This document shows positions 30,774 through 43,266 of a stretch of 64,000 nt of DNA, in pieces. The notes below the pieces were generated by a model that was not told where the DNA came from, did not search any database, and saw only the letters and a program-made list of their open reading frames with translations. The stretch comes from Selaginella moellendorffii (Eukaryota; Streptophyta; Lycopodiopsida; Selaginellales; Selaginellaceae). The stretch's first letter is position 1, and the number at the start of each line of letters is the position of its first letter. The position numbers were made by a program, and so were the translations under genes. The stretch covers positions 755,788-819,787 of the forward strand of contig NW_003314289.1 in NCBI RefSeq assembly GCF_000143415.4, given 5' to 3'.

Positions 30774-33700
30774 ATGGCACTAGGGAACGGTGTTTTGGGT
30801 GTTCTCAAGGAAGAGAAGAATAAGTGGGAGAGGAGAGCTCCGCTCACGCCGACGCTCTGTGGAAGGCTGCTGCGAAGTGGAGCCGTGGAGAGAATCATCG
30901 TCCAGCCATGCAGCAAGCGGATTCACAGAGACTACGAGTATGAGGACGCTGGCTGCGAGGTCTCTGAGGACTTATCTCAATGTGGTCTTATTCTCGGGGT
31001 CAAGCAACCCAAGGTCTGTGTGTTGGATTCTTTCGTTTTTCATTGTTGCTTGCTTTTCTCTGTCTTGCAGCTTGGGACTCTGCTGGAAGACAGGGCTTAT
31101 GGATTTTTTTCTCACACCCACAAAGCACAGCCTCAAAACATGCCTCTACTGGACGAGGTGAGCGAGAAAACTAGCTTGGTTATTCAATCTGGCTATCCAT
31201 TTCTCGTGGTCAGGTGCTTGGAAAGCGTGTTTTACTCTACGATTATGAGCTTATTGTCGACGATCATGGTAAACGACTTGTTGCATTTGGGGAGTACGCT
31301 GGAAGAGCCGGAATGATTGATTTTTTTCGGGGTCTTGGTGAAAGTAAGCCGTTTGATTTTGTGCTGCTTACAGAAGATTGATGCTGGAATTTTGTAGGAC
31401 TTTTGAGCCTCGGGTACTCAACGCCGTTTGTTTCGCTGGGGTCCTCGTATATGTACATGTCATTGAGTGCGGCTAAAGCTGCAGTGCTCATGGTCGGGGA
31501 TGCCATTTCAAGCAGTGGTCTTCCGCAGGAATTGTGTCCGCTGGTGTTTGTATTTACCGGTTCTGGAAATGGTAAGACTTTTCTTTGTGTACATGTTAAC
31601 AGATTTTTCGTTCTTTTTGCCAGTTTCACGAGGTGCTCAGGAGATTTTGAATCTTCTTCCGCATGAGTATGTGCACCCTTCTCAACTTAAGGTTTGGTGA
31701 ACAGTTGTGTTAGGAAAAAAACTATTACCGCTCATCTGTGTGTCTGTGTCATAAGGATCTGTCAAACCGACGGATAAGCAACCGAAAAGTTTATGCTTCT
31801 GTAGTTACTGCGGAGCATATGGTGATACCGAACAACCCCGGGAAACAGTTTAACAAGGTCAGTTTTCAAGTGCGTATTCTGTTGCTAAATTTTAAGTTGC
31901 AGGCTGATTACTATGCACATCCCGAGGATTACCATTCAACATTCCACGAGACAATAGCCTCATTTGCGTCTGTGATTGGTAATATTTTCTAGAAAAACCT
32001 AGAAACGTCAATTCTGGTACTTTTATCTTCATCATTTTGCAGTGAATTGTATGTACTGGGAGCATCGATATCCGCAGCTTCTTACCAACAATCAGTTGCA
32101 AGACATGTTTGATAAGCATGCTTCAAAATGTAGGCTATTGGGAGTCTGTGACATAACTTGCGACGTTGAAGGTTCAATCGAGTGCCTTAAATCAACGACG
32201 TGCATCGAGCAACCATATTTCAGGTACATGTTTTTAAAAAAAAAAAAAAATTGACGTGATTTACTTTCTCCTTGGATCGCAGATACAATCCTGTTACACG
32301 TTCGCATCACACGGACCTGGATGGTGAGGGATTACTATTCTTGGCTGTCGACATTCTTCCCACTGAATTTGCAAAAGAGGTACACAGGTCTTCACGTGTT
32401 TTTAGATTGTTATTATAATCATGCAACAGGCCACCGCGCATTTTGGGAATGTGTTGCAACCTTTTATCAGCACAATGGCACGGTGTAAGAATCCCATGGA
32501 GGCCGTATCGCCGCTGAGACGAGCATGCATTGCTCACAGTGGCCACCTTAGCCAATTGTTCGACTACATTCAGCGTATTAGAAATTCTGAAGCTCGGTAA
32601 GTTTTCTTACTTTTTTCTCAATGTCGCTGTTTCACTTTTAAGTGATCATGCAGGCTGATGAACGGCACAAGCACATTCACAACGAAGGTAAAAAGCATGA
32701 CTTAAGAAAATCTAAACAGATGTTTTCTAAAACCAGGTGTCACTTAGTGGTCATCTGTTTGACAAGTTTCTGATAAACGAAGCTTTGGACGTGATTGAAG
32801 CAGCTGGAGGCAAATTCCAAATTGCGACGTGCCAGATTGGTCAAACGTGTGATGCCATTTCTTATGCAGAGATTGAAGTACGTATGCTTTTTCTTCTGTG
32901 AATATACAAGATTTTTGCATTCCAGGTTGCAGCAGAATCAGAAGAGAACTTAAGCCGCATTGTGGACGCTTTATCTACGATGGCAACGCGTTCTACAGGA
33001 GAGAATCATTGTTCTGAAAAAGCTTCAGTTGTTTCAGAATATAGGAACATTCTTATTCTCGGAGCCGGGAGAATGTGTGAGCCTACATTGATGTACCTCA
33101 CTGAAAATGCGTTCGAGGACTACGCTGATACGTCAAAGCCGCCCAAGCAAGTTTTTGTTCACGTTGGATCGTTGTATCTTGAAGACGCATCCAAGGTATG
33201 CTTGTCAAGAAGGGAATATATCTTTCCAACTTCTTATTTTCTAATGTATCAGGTGGTTGAGGGTGTCGAAAACGCTCTAGCAATACAGATTGACGTAATG
33301 GATGAGCAACAGCTAGAGAGTCAAGTACAAAAGGTTTTTCCCGGTTTTCATCTTTTTACCTTCCAATGAAATAATCATATTGCTTTTCCTCCAGGTTGAA
33401 GTTGTGATCAGTTTACTGCCTCCAAGTTTCCACGAGAGAGTCGCGGTTGCCTGCATTGAAGTAAACTGTTCTTCTCTTTTCTTTTATCCATTTTCACTAA
33501 TCTTTCTATTCTAGTTAAAAAAGCACCTGGTGACAGCAAGCTATGTAAGCAAAGATATGGCTCTTCTTGATTCAAGAGCTCAAGCGGCAGGAGTGACATT
33601 ACTTTGCGAGATGGGGTTGGATCCAGGAATCGGTTCGTATGACGACTTGTGTCTTGTTTTCTAAATGCTTCTTTTGTTTGTCTAGACCACATGATGGCAA

Positions 33701-35057
33701 TGAAAATGATAGATGCATCTCATGAAAGAGGAGGCAAAGTTCGCGTGTTTGAATCGTACTGTGGGGGGCTTCCATCACCTGAAGCTGCCAATAATCCTTT
33801 AGCATACAAGTTCAGGTACTTCAATGTGTCATCTTTTTTGTCTGCCTCACAAGGAGATATGTCTTGTAGCTGGAACCCGACCGGAGCTATCAAGGCAGGA
33901 AGGAATGCTGCTATCTACAAGCACGAAAACAAAATCATCAGAGTCCCCGGTGAGTTCCCTTTCTCCCGGCGCTTTTCTTTTGACGAGTAGCTTTTCTTTC
34001 AGGCGAACGTCTTTTCGGCGCTGCTGTTTCATTTAGAATTCCGCAGTACCCAGCTTATGCTCTGGAAGTGCTACCGAACAGGGACTCCTTAATGTATGGC
34101 GACTTGTATGGCATCACCCAGGAAGCTGCGACAATTTTCAGAGGGACTTTACGCTATGAAGGTGAACAGCGTTATTTCTATTTGAACATTTGTCACTTTC
34201 GGCCTTTGTAGGATTTGGTCAGATAATGGACACTTTGGGGAAGCTAGGATATTACAATTCTGACAATCATCCGCTCTTGGCTTCTTCAACGGAAACTACA
34301 TATGCTGCAGTTCTCGAAGCATTGATTCTGCAACTGTCAACCAGTTACAATGGTTTATGTGCGGAGGAGCTTGCTCGTATCATCTCCTCGGACAACTTAG
34401 ATGTGGCGAAGCGCGTGCTAAGCTGCATAAGGTTGCATATGCTACTCTATCTTAACAACATAATGTAAGTACTAATGCTGATATTTACAGGTTTCTGGGG
34501 TTGGACTCCCAAGAAATAGTTCCAAGGTCATGCAAATCAGCTTTCGAGGTTCTCTGCTCGCGAATGGAAGAAAAACTTGTCTTCCGTGCTAATGAACAGG
34601 TATTTGTATACCAGTTGTTGTTTTGGTTGAACCTTTGTTTTTAATCTTATGCAGGATCTAGTTCTTTTGCATCATGAACTGGAGGTAGTGTACGAAGACT
34701 CGAGATCAGCTGAAAGACACTCGGCAACTTTAGTTGCTGTTGGAGAGAGTTGTAATCAGCTTAAAAACGAGTCACGTAGGCCGCATTCTGCAATGGCTCG
34801 AACAGTTGGTCTCACGGTAGCCATAGGTGCCGAGGTAAAGTTGAGGCTAGCAACGTCTCTCTCTAACAGGCTCGCTTTGCAGCTTCTGTTTACTGGCAGA
34901 CTGAAGTCCAGGGGAGTCATTCGTCCACTTCAACCAGAAGTCTATGTTCCAGGTATGTCTTACGATTTTGTCCAGACAAACTAGAGCCTAACACAAGGAT
35001 GAAGGTTTGGAGATTCTAGGAAAGCTTGGTCTGGGAGTTGTAGAAAACGTCGTTTGA
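30774..35057 (+). CDS. LKR/SDH: Bifunctional lysine-ketoglutarate reductase / saccharopine dehydrogenase
   Basis: About 24 exons with 50-60 nt introns. The start is MALGNGVLGVLKEEKNKWER and the last exon ends LGLGVVENVV. The LKR half has KEEKNKWERRAPLTP, CGLILGVKQPK, LEDRAYGFFSHTHKAQ, LIVDDHGKRLVAFGEYAGRA, YWEHRYPQLLT and LGVCDITCDVEGSIE. A linker region (VSLSGHLFDKFLINEALDVI) follows. The SDH half has the nucleotide-binding motif NILILGAGRMCEPTLMYL, VISLLPPSFHERVAVACI, GVTLLCEMGLDPGIDHMMAM, FESYCGGLPSPEAANNPLAY, and IRGVIRPL-like RGVIRPLQPEVYVPG. The fused enzyme carries out the first two steps of lysine breakdown in the cytosol, via saccharopine to glutamate and aminoadipate semialdehyde. 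All exons join in frame where checked. It converges on the GMC gene with about 100 bp between stops. Confidence 0.95.
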
Positions 35058-35159
35058 AACGAGCAGGTGGTATTATTTTAACTTCTCACGCTTTCTGATA
35101 CGTATCTGATCCAGGAATCGCTGGGTGTTGGCAAAAACAATAGAGTGAGGTATGTGTGC

Positions 35160-36879
35160 CTATCTTGCTCTCTGTGTCAGGATTTTGACTCCCACATACC
35201 TGCATAGATACAGTATCTTATCTCACCATAAATCCAAAGCATTCTCACCTTCCGAGCATCAAAATCGTAGCTTGCGGAATTGTTCCCGGCGAGTATTTGA
35301 ACGTAGAGCCATCCACCACTCTGAGTCCTTTAATTCCCAGAACTCTATAGTCCGAGTCCACAACCTGGTTAACTAAGCAGCCACCGTGGTAGTGCCATAT
35401 GGTCGTCAAGCGTTCTCTGCAATAGTTGGCTATGGTGGTGTTTATGGTAGCGGCAAAAGCTGGATTTCTCCTGTTAGGTGCTCCAACAGTCCCTCCCGAT
35501 GGTAGAGTCTGGTTATCATAGACAAAAGGCCTGAAAGAGTTTGCGAGTATTACCTCCTCGATCGTGTTCACCCCTGCAATGCAAGTTTGCAAGTCTCGAG
35601 GGTCTTGGAAGTAGTTGAAAGTTACTAACGGATTGTCTCGTACGTTTTTGGATTGCAGAACGAGCGTCCCGGAAGACAAAGGCCCTGCGACTTTCTCAAT
35701 TATGTTCCCGGCTCGAGCTCCTGGCACTCCCGTCACGGCAACACCGCAGGCAGCTTCGATAAAATTCCCGAACGGTGCAGTGATCCCCACGACTTGCGCG
35801 AGTGCCGACTCCACTGGCGAAGGTGAGACTATGTTTACGAGGGCTGCTGGATTGTCACTGACTTGCTTTCCAACTCCAGGCAAGTTGTAAACTACCTTGA
35901 TCCCCATTGCCGTCACAGCTGGTTTGCTGGCCCAACTCCACTCAACAAAAGTAACTGTGGACTTCCTAGTGTACCTGCGCATAGAATCACTTCGCCCTGG
36001 AGATTTTTCAGCAAGGTGGTCCGTGTTCTCCCGAGAGGATCGCTGTACTTGACTCCATAACTTCGATCTCCTGCCAAGAGAAAATCCCCAGATCATCTTG
36101 CCAGAGGTACGTGTTTGAAACTTTACCACTGAAGAGAATGAGCTCGACTTGTGCATGCAGCAGGATGTCGAGGTTGCGCGGATTGGCATAAACGAGTAAA
36201 TTTGAAGCCGGCCTCCGGGTTCCCTGGTCATCAAAGATCGTTCCTCCGGTCTGGGTCCCGACTTGGAAGTCGTAACTGGCACCGTTGTCAGGAGTGACTC
36301 CGGCCTTGATGAGTGATCTTCGAAAGGCAGCTTGATACGGCCCGAGACGAGGAACCGACGTTACAACTTGCTCGACCCATCGGAAAGAAGCGTTGGCCAA
36401 GCTTCCATCAAGGCCGAGATCGCTGATAACTTGGGGGCTGGCTCGGTTGTAGAAGCCGATGTTGATGGAAGTTCCACCGCCCAGGACTCGTGCTCGAGCG
36501 TTTGGAACGCCTTCGGTGGAGACGAATCCCTGGACAGGCGTGTCGCTGCCTTGGTTCAAGTAATTCACGATGAAGTTGTCCCGGAGGGTCACGTTTGGGT
36601 TCCCATAAGGCGAGCCTCCTCTCTCGAGCAAAAGGACTCTAAATTTTTGGGAGAGCGTTGCTGCTAGCGGACACCCTGCGGTGCCACCTCCGACGACAAT
36701 ATAATCATAGAGCTGTGGATGGAATTTTGAATCTGTAGCTTCATGCATGGGTGGAAGATTCTGTGCTGAAAATCCGAAAAAGAAAGCAAAATAAGAGTTA
36801 GTGAAACAAAAAGTTCTTTTCCCTTACTTTTGCATGCACTAAGAAGACAAGAAGCTAGGATCAAAGCCAGGAACGCCAT
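35160..36879 (-). pseudogene. HOTHEAD-like GMC oxidoreductase with a frameshift
   Basis: Four exons (36828-36879, 36127-36765, 35249-36070, 35160-35199). Exon 1 is a signal peptide, MAFLALILASCLLSACK. Then come the FAD-binding motif YDYIVVGGGTAGCPLAATLS, VLLLERGG, ARVLGGGTSINIGFYNRASP, GVKYSDPLGRT and GTLGSPQLLLLSGVGP, and after the break MGIKVVYNLPGVGKQVSDNP, IWHYHGGCLV and GLRVVDGSTF. The exons total 1553 nt, one short of a multiple of three. The frame changes near 35910-35925, right after GVGPANQL, where the upstream frame meets TGA. HOTHEAD-family proteins are secreted FAD enzymes linked to cuticle lipid oxidation or hydroxynitrile cleavage. The gene is otherwise well preserved, so this is either a young pseudogene or a one-base sequence error. 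Confidence 0.8.
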
Positions 36880-38144
36880 TTGTTTCTTTTGTCTTTGTTT
36901 TTTCAGTGTTAGCATTGTATTTGATCTATCTCCTGTGCAAGTTGGCTACAACGTCAACAAAATGTTGGTAGAAATCCGATTATTTTATTGCTTTATTTGT
37001 CTTAACTTTTTCTTCATTTTTCCTCCTACTGGTTTAGTGTGTTCTGATCTCCATGGAAACAAATATCATTTAGCAAGACTGTGACTCAAGAATGAACTTG
37101 AAACACATTGTAAGAAAAACAATAAAAAACAAAAAGAAAAACTTACAAATTTATAAATAAAATCCTCAAAATCTTGTTCCTTGCCTAAGTGTGTTGAAGG
37201 TATTTCACTAGAAGCTTAGTTTATCTCTCTTACTCTTGATTGGAGCATGAAAAATATACAATGAGAGAAATAGGATCCTAGGAAACTCACTTAGAACACC
37301 TTACATAACACACTTATAATATTTTTGCTATAAACATCCAAGCCATCATCTCCTCTTGTTTACTCTACTCAGATTCTATAGTTTTCATAGCAAAGGTAGC
37401 AGTAAGAAGATTTGCATGCTTCCATATCTACATATCTTAGTCAATTGGTAAATGGCCTAAGCCTGAGTCTAACTTGTGATTGATTCCTAAGCCTGAAAGT
37501 ATTTCTAGATTAAATATAAAATTAAATAATAATATACTAATAACTAAAGTAAATTAAAAACATTTAAACTAAAAGAAACAGTAATTTTAAATTGTTCTAT
37601 GCTAAGTACATATATTATCATCCAAAGAATTAAAAAATTGAATTTATAAAGTTATCTGAATAGTGTTTGAAATCAATTTTATTGACTCCATACTAAATCA
37701 AACTAGAAAATCATCATAGCACTCAAAACCAGCTCAAATTACCACTCATCAATATATCTATGAATTATGATCAATCTCATGTCAATATCTATAATGAAAT
37801 TACCCACACTACTAGTATCTTTATGTATCTTTATGGAACTATACTAGCTTCATCTAAATAGAATGCCAATCATAATTGTATAGAAAAAACCTAAATATAT
37901 ATATTAATATCATTCAAATTTCTTTATAATGTCAAATTTAATATTTATATTTTAAACTTAAAATTCTTTAAGTTAAAAATTACATGAACATTAGAGTAAA
38001 CTTTATAGAGGGGCTAATATTAGCAGTGGTAGTTTTCTATCCTTTTTCTAGATAATGTGAAAGTGAATATTCTCCAAATTATTGTTTAACTCCACTTTAT
38101 AATTGAAAAAATAAGCTATTTAATTAATTATAAAATATAAAGTT
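36880..38144. other. AT-rich intergenic sequence
   Basis: No gene seen. Composition shifts to strongly AT-rich after about 37080, leading into retroelement B. Confidence 0.6.
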
Positions 38145-38261
38145 TGTGAGTAATATGTATATTCAATTAGTCAAAAAAACCTTAACTTATATATAAGAGT
38201 GAATAGTCTTCAATCCAATTACTACCAAAACTCCATTACACAATGGCATCATAATCATACA
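38145..38261 (-). repeat. 3' LTR of element B (with deletion)
   Basis: Aligns to 41731-41879 and to the LTR of element A, but is about 30-45 bp shorter. Shared markers are the ACTACCAAAA(C/T)CCA block and the terminal ATACA. Confidence 0.6.
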
Positions 38262-41200
38262 TCTAAACCTTAGATCATCCCCTCCTTTTAGGAGGATTGA
38301 AGGTAGTTAAGGTTCTTATGTTGATGAGCCAAAATCTAGGGAAACATCAAGAGACACTAGTGGATTTATAAGTGGTACAATTTCTTCTTAATCTTTTTTT
38401 ATGAAGTGTTTTAGTCATTTCACATACACAATTTCTAGAGGATTAGTCTATTAAATGTCATATTAAATCTTACAAACTTGCAGTCTAACTTACTAAACAC
38501 TTGATATAATCCCTTCCATTAAGCAAATGACACTTTAAACAAACTATATATAGTAAGATTGGGAAAATGAACTAATATAAAGTTATCCCCTTTATAATCT
38601 AGAAGTGGAAGTGGATAATGATTAAAGTTTTTAACACCATTGTTGTCTTACTTATACGTGGCTCTAAGTGTTTAGTAGACTCTACTCAAACTAATGAAAG
38701 GATACTTATCAAATGTTGATCCCAAGAGTTCATTGGTAGTTCATAACAATTGTGAAGGAAACTCAACTCTCATGACTATATAAAAGTTTATATGGTGAGA
38801 TACTAAAGAAATTTTGAGTCTCGTGATATAAATATGCTAAAGAAATGGTAAATAACCATTTTAATTCAAATGCTAAAAATTTACATATTTTATGATCATC
38901 CCTTTGAAGGTCTCAATATTATTCCACCAAATCATTTATATGTGGATGATAAGCAATTGTGAAAGTGTGATGTCAAAATGTAAAATGCCTCAGCCATAAA
39001 TGCAAGATATTATCCGAAAGAATCTGCTCTAAACAAGAATGCTGGAAAATCACTCAATTAAGTAGGAAGTATCAAATAGTAATGGTAAATACACTAGCAA
39101 GAGCAATAACTTCCACCCAATAAGTCAAGTATTTAGCTAAAAAGGCTCTATCAAATTAAATGCTACCAGCTCAAACAAATAGGGTGCTTATTCTACTTTG
39201 AAAACATGGAATTTAGAGAATCAATATCATTTTCTAATTCATTTAATTATGCATTTTCAAAGTTAAACTCCAATTGTCCCTCCATAACATAAGCAAGAGT
39301 AATATAAGCTTTGCATCAAATGCTATACATATACTAAATGATATTATATCACATCTTTGGCCATTACAAAGACATATACAACTTCTTAATTACATAGTGA
39401 TGTCCTATGTGCCCACATAAAATAGAGATTAAAGGCACCAATAGTTAAAATGATCATCAGAATCAATAAAGTAAAGAAGGTTGTCCTCAAAACAATATTA
39501 AAAATGTAAATGGAAAAATGGGATAAGTGGTATAAAATTCTCAAACCCATTACAAATTTTCATAGCATAACCTTTTGAGCATTACAAACTTCATTAAGAG
39601 AAGGTAAATCCATCTCTGCACCTTGTGAATACTAAATATCAAATACAAAAACCATCAATAACTAGATTTCTCATCTAAAAAATTCACTGATGCAAGAATA
39701 ACAACTCCTCAAGAATAAAAGAAAAAAGTAAAGAAAAGAAAGGAAATTATAAAAGAGTGTTAGCATTAGCCATAGAATTCTCTAGATAACAAACAATATT
39801 GAAATTATATATCTAAAGCTTTAAAGCCTATTAAGTAGTATGACTAACTAAATTCTTCCACTTTAATACTGAAGTAACCACAACATGATTACCCTTTAAT
39901 AATGTTTGAGAATCATATAAGTATGCATAAAGCTTCTTAAAACCCCAAATTGTTACTAAACACTCATTCTTTATCTTGCTAGTCATAATATGTGACTAAT
40001 GTATGTAATGAAGTGCTACTAATCAAGTATAATCATGCTCTATTGTATCAAAATGCCTTTGATATTAATATTAAAAGCATCTATATGCAAGATGAAGAGT
40101 TGAGTGTAGTTAAGATATGCCAAAGTTGGAACATAACACTTCTTTAAGATTTACAAATACCCACTTGTAGTTATAATACTAAATAAAAGACAATATTGAT
40201 GACTTCAACAATATTTGCAATAGTGTAGTATGATAAATGAGATGATCAATAAAATAACTTAGATATTATGCATCTTTCCAAGAAAGCATTGCATATCATT
40301 TACACACTTTGAAGTGGGCAACTTAAAAAAAACCACAACTTTATAAGAATAAACTTGCAAACCCTCACAATAAATGTAGTACCCAAGATAATTCATATTC
40401 TTGGACCCAAACACACACTTTGATCACTTCAAATTCAAAATAACTTCCCATAACTAATCTAACACTTTGATATCTTTTTTAAATAGATCAAGATATCATT
40501 AATAAAGCTAACAGTCATTTTTAGCATATCAAAAAAAACTTTATTTATCATTTATTGAAAAATTGTCAAAGTATTATTCAAACCAAATAACATCATCAAT
40601 AATTTATATAAATTAAATGGTAGACAGAAAATGTCTTTGAAATATCTTCTTCAACTATCAGCATGTGTTAGTACCTAAAACAAGATCCAACTTGGTGAAC
40701 TAATAACTTCTCTATAAATGATTTAAAAGATCAATAGTATGAGGAAGAGGGTACACATCCAAAATAATCACATCATTTAACAAATGATAGTCAATGCAAG
40801 CTTGAATACTCTCATCAAACTTTGTCACAAGATAAAATTCACATGCCCAAAAACTTTGAGAATTACATAAATTGAATAGAAACCTTGATAATACAATCAT
40901 CCCTAATTAGAATAGGATGATACATTGGAATCTTGGTTCCAAGTGATAGGTCAAAATTGAAGAGATCAATATACTCAAAAACACAATAGAAAATAATCTA
41001 GAGACATAAGTGATGAAAGTAGATATAAAAACAAAAGGACTAAATGGAATATAGGTAAGAGGAATGGAAGAAATATCAGGGAGTAATAAACAAAAGGAAG
41101 AAGCTTCAAAGTCATATTTAGCATGATTGGACTACAACTAATCCATATTAAAGATGAAATTACACCTCCACCCATAATAATTGAAGTTTAAGTTTAAAAT

Positions 41201-41520
41201 CACTCACACTCAAAACTAAGCCCACCTCACCCCACATACACACATGCATATAGTTGTTGTTACCAAAAATGAAAATTAGCTCTACCATATAAGATACAAA
41301 TTTAGATAACAATATGTGGCAACAGATTAAGACACATAAGATAAACTTGAACATATATCAACCAATATAGAGAGGATATTGTTGATATCAAAGCCTTTAT
41401 CCATGAAACAAATGATACCAATTGATATATATAGCCATCCTCATAATATGTTTAATAATGAATATCATGGTCATGACCACATCTTCACCTTTATCTATAG
41501 GCAATTGTGGCATCCACCTC

Positions 41521-41620
41521 NNNNNNNNNNNNNNNNNNNNNNNNNNNNNNNNNNNNNNNNNNNNNNNNNNNNNNNNNNNNNNNNNNNNNNNNNNNNNNNN
41601 NNNNNNNNNNNNNNNNNNNN
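41521..41620. other. Assembly gap (100 N)
   Basis: Exactly 100 N, the conventional size for an unknown gap. It falls in the gag/leader region of element B, so the true length is unknown. Confidence 0.99.
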
Positions 41621-41730
41621 GTAAATTATAAGAACAAGAAAGATTTAAACAATGCTAAAGTTAAATTTAAATAAAAAGCAAAATTTAATCACTCTCAAGG
41701 ACAACAAAAAATATTCTTTATCTCCACCAA

Positions 41731-41879
41731 TGTGATTGCATGGAATAAAGAAATATGCGTGTTTGATTAACTCAAAAACCTTATCTTATATACAGAAGTG
41801 ATTGGTCTAGATGAAACCAATCTAATGGCTATCAAAATTCCACTACAATAGTAATAGTAAATAAAATTGTAATTATACA
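41731..41879 (-). repeat. 5' LTR of element B
   Basis: Aligns to the LTR of element A at 4551-4713. The adjacent internal sequence TATCTCCACCAA is conserved in both elements. Confidence 0.6.
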
Positions 41880-42770
41880 CTTAAAATGTTTTCAATATTT
41901 AAAAACTTCAAAAATTATATGTAAAAAATATAATTATTATGGATATAATTTAGTTATAATTTAACTATACAAAATGGGAGTGGATATCATTTATTTAAAA
42001 TTGTAAGAAAATATAGATATTATAAATTTACAAAATAGTATTATGATTCATTCTGATTAATGTAGAGCCATCAGATTGAAAACCCATATTATCTTTTGAT
42101 TTATTAAAATCATAAGCATTAATAAGCATATACTTAAAAATAAATCATGGTTACCAATGCCTAGGAGTGGCTAAAACCCCTCCAAATATGAGCCAATCTT
42201 GACATAGTTGTTTACTGTAATTTATTATAATACGATTATTCTATATATCTAATTGTTAAAACCAATTCAAAATTGCTATGTATAATTTTAGAAATGAGTT
42301 TCCAAATAATACTTAAAACCTTCAATAAGAGTCACTAATTAATTTCCTTATTTGGATTCAGTAATTTAGAATTAGAATCTATATATTCCTGAATAATGGG
42401 CTAGCAACTAATTAATAATAACAAAGATCAAGGTAGCTTAGATAGACATTAATTAGAGTCATATAGGCTAGAGAGATATTGTATGACTTTAATATTTTGA
42501 GATAAACTAATTATGGAGGGAAACATAATTTAGAATTCAAAAATATTAAGAATATTCTTTTATTTTCTAATGTTTCTCTAAAATTTAAAACATTTTATTT
42601 GTTGCAAAACTTAAGATAATATTGTCCTTTACTTTTAGCTATTGTATCTATTGCTAGATAAAAATATATCTTCTTTTTTATATTTTGTAACTTTTTTATT
42701 GTTTTCACCATCTAGCCTTTTTGTTTTGTTTTGCTATATAAGAAATCTGTAATGTGATTTTGATTTAACA
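41880..42770. other. AT-rich intergenic sequence
   Basis: No gene or clear repeat. TATATAAGA at about 42735 is a plausible TATA box for the CVNH gene that follows. Confidence 0.5.
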
Positions 42771-43266
42771 ATGTCACTGGCTATATGTATACTTATTTTG
42801 AATCTTGTCATTTCTCCTTATCTATGTAATACAGCAAGACTATCTATTGAAAAGAATGAATCTAAATCACTTCAGGTAAGTGTTGATATTTATAAAAGAA
42901 TTAAAATAAAAAATAAAAAAACTTCATTAATAAAAGGATTTGCCCGGACGGTTTGGAGAGACATGTGACCATATTCATTTGCATATAACTGTAGTTGCAG
43001 TAATGCTTGTAGGAGAATGTAAATCAAATGGTGGAGGAATTGGTAGTGTACAACTTGATCTTAACAATGGGATTGGAAATGTAAATGGAAAATTAGTCGC
43101 AGGAGGATCAGATTTTATTAAAAGTTGTGATCTTACCACTTTTGGCATTGCTGGAAAAACAACATTACGAGGGAAATGCAAGAATATGCGAGGATATCTT
43201 CAACCTACTGAAGTGAATTTAAACACTGCAATTATGAATCATGAGGGTGAGATGTTTTTCTCTTAA
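42771..43266 (+). CDS. Secreted cyanovirin-N homology (CVNH) lectin, copy A
   Basis: Two exons, 42771-42875 and 42937-43266, join in frame to 144 aa across a 61-nt intron (CAG/GTAAGT ... AAAAG). Residues 1-22 are a signal peptide (MSLAICILILNLVISPYLC). Exon 2 holds the two-module CVNH domain: GRFGETCDHIHLHI, ECKSNGGGIGSVQLDLNNGI, GNVNG, then FIKSCDLTTF, RGKCKN, VNLNTAIMNHEG. The four cysteines expected for the two CVNH disulfides are present (ETC/GEC and KSC/GKC). It differs from the two other copies in lacking a Cys before GRF (DLPGRF) and in ending FFS instead of FFC. CVNH proteins bind mannose-rich glycans; the native role in plants is unknown. It sits in AT-rich repeat land but is intact. 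Confidence 0.85.

Larger units (their letters stand above)
38145..41879 (-). mobile_element. Degenerate Ty3/gypsy retrotransposon (element B), same family as element A
   Basis: Nucleotide blocks align to element A along its length and in the same order: for example, 38280-38760 with about 60-480, 40260-40900 with about 1980-2640, and 41640-41879 with about 4440-4713. Relative to A it has many changes toward A and T and several deletions, so almost no open frame remains. A short RT piece at 40712-40900 (FDESIQACIDYHLLNDVIIL) is still recognisable. A gap of 100 N interrupts it. No target-site duplication could be confirmed. Confidence 0.85.

Noticed and set aside
41379-41631. Open frames running into the block of N
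   Set aside because: They are artefacts of the gap; the sequence is decayed retroelement.
38145-41879. Confident target-site duplication around element B
   Set aside because: The 5 bases outside the two LTR ends do not match, so no duplication is claimed. The ends may be slightly misplaced or mutated.
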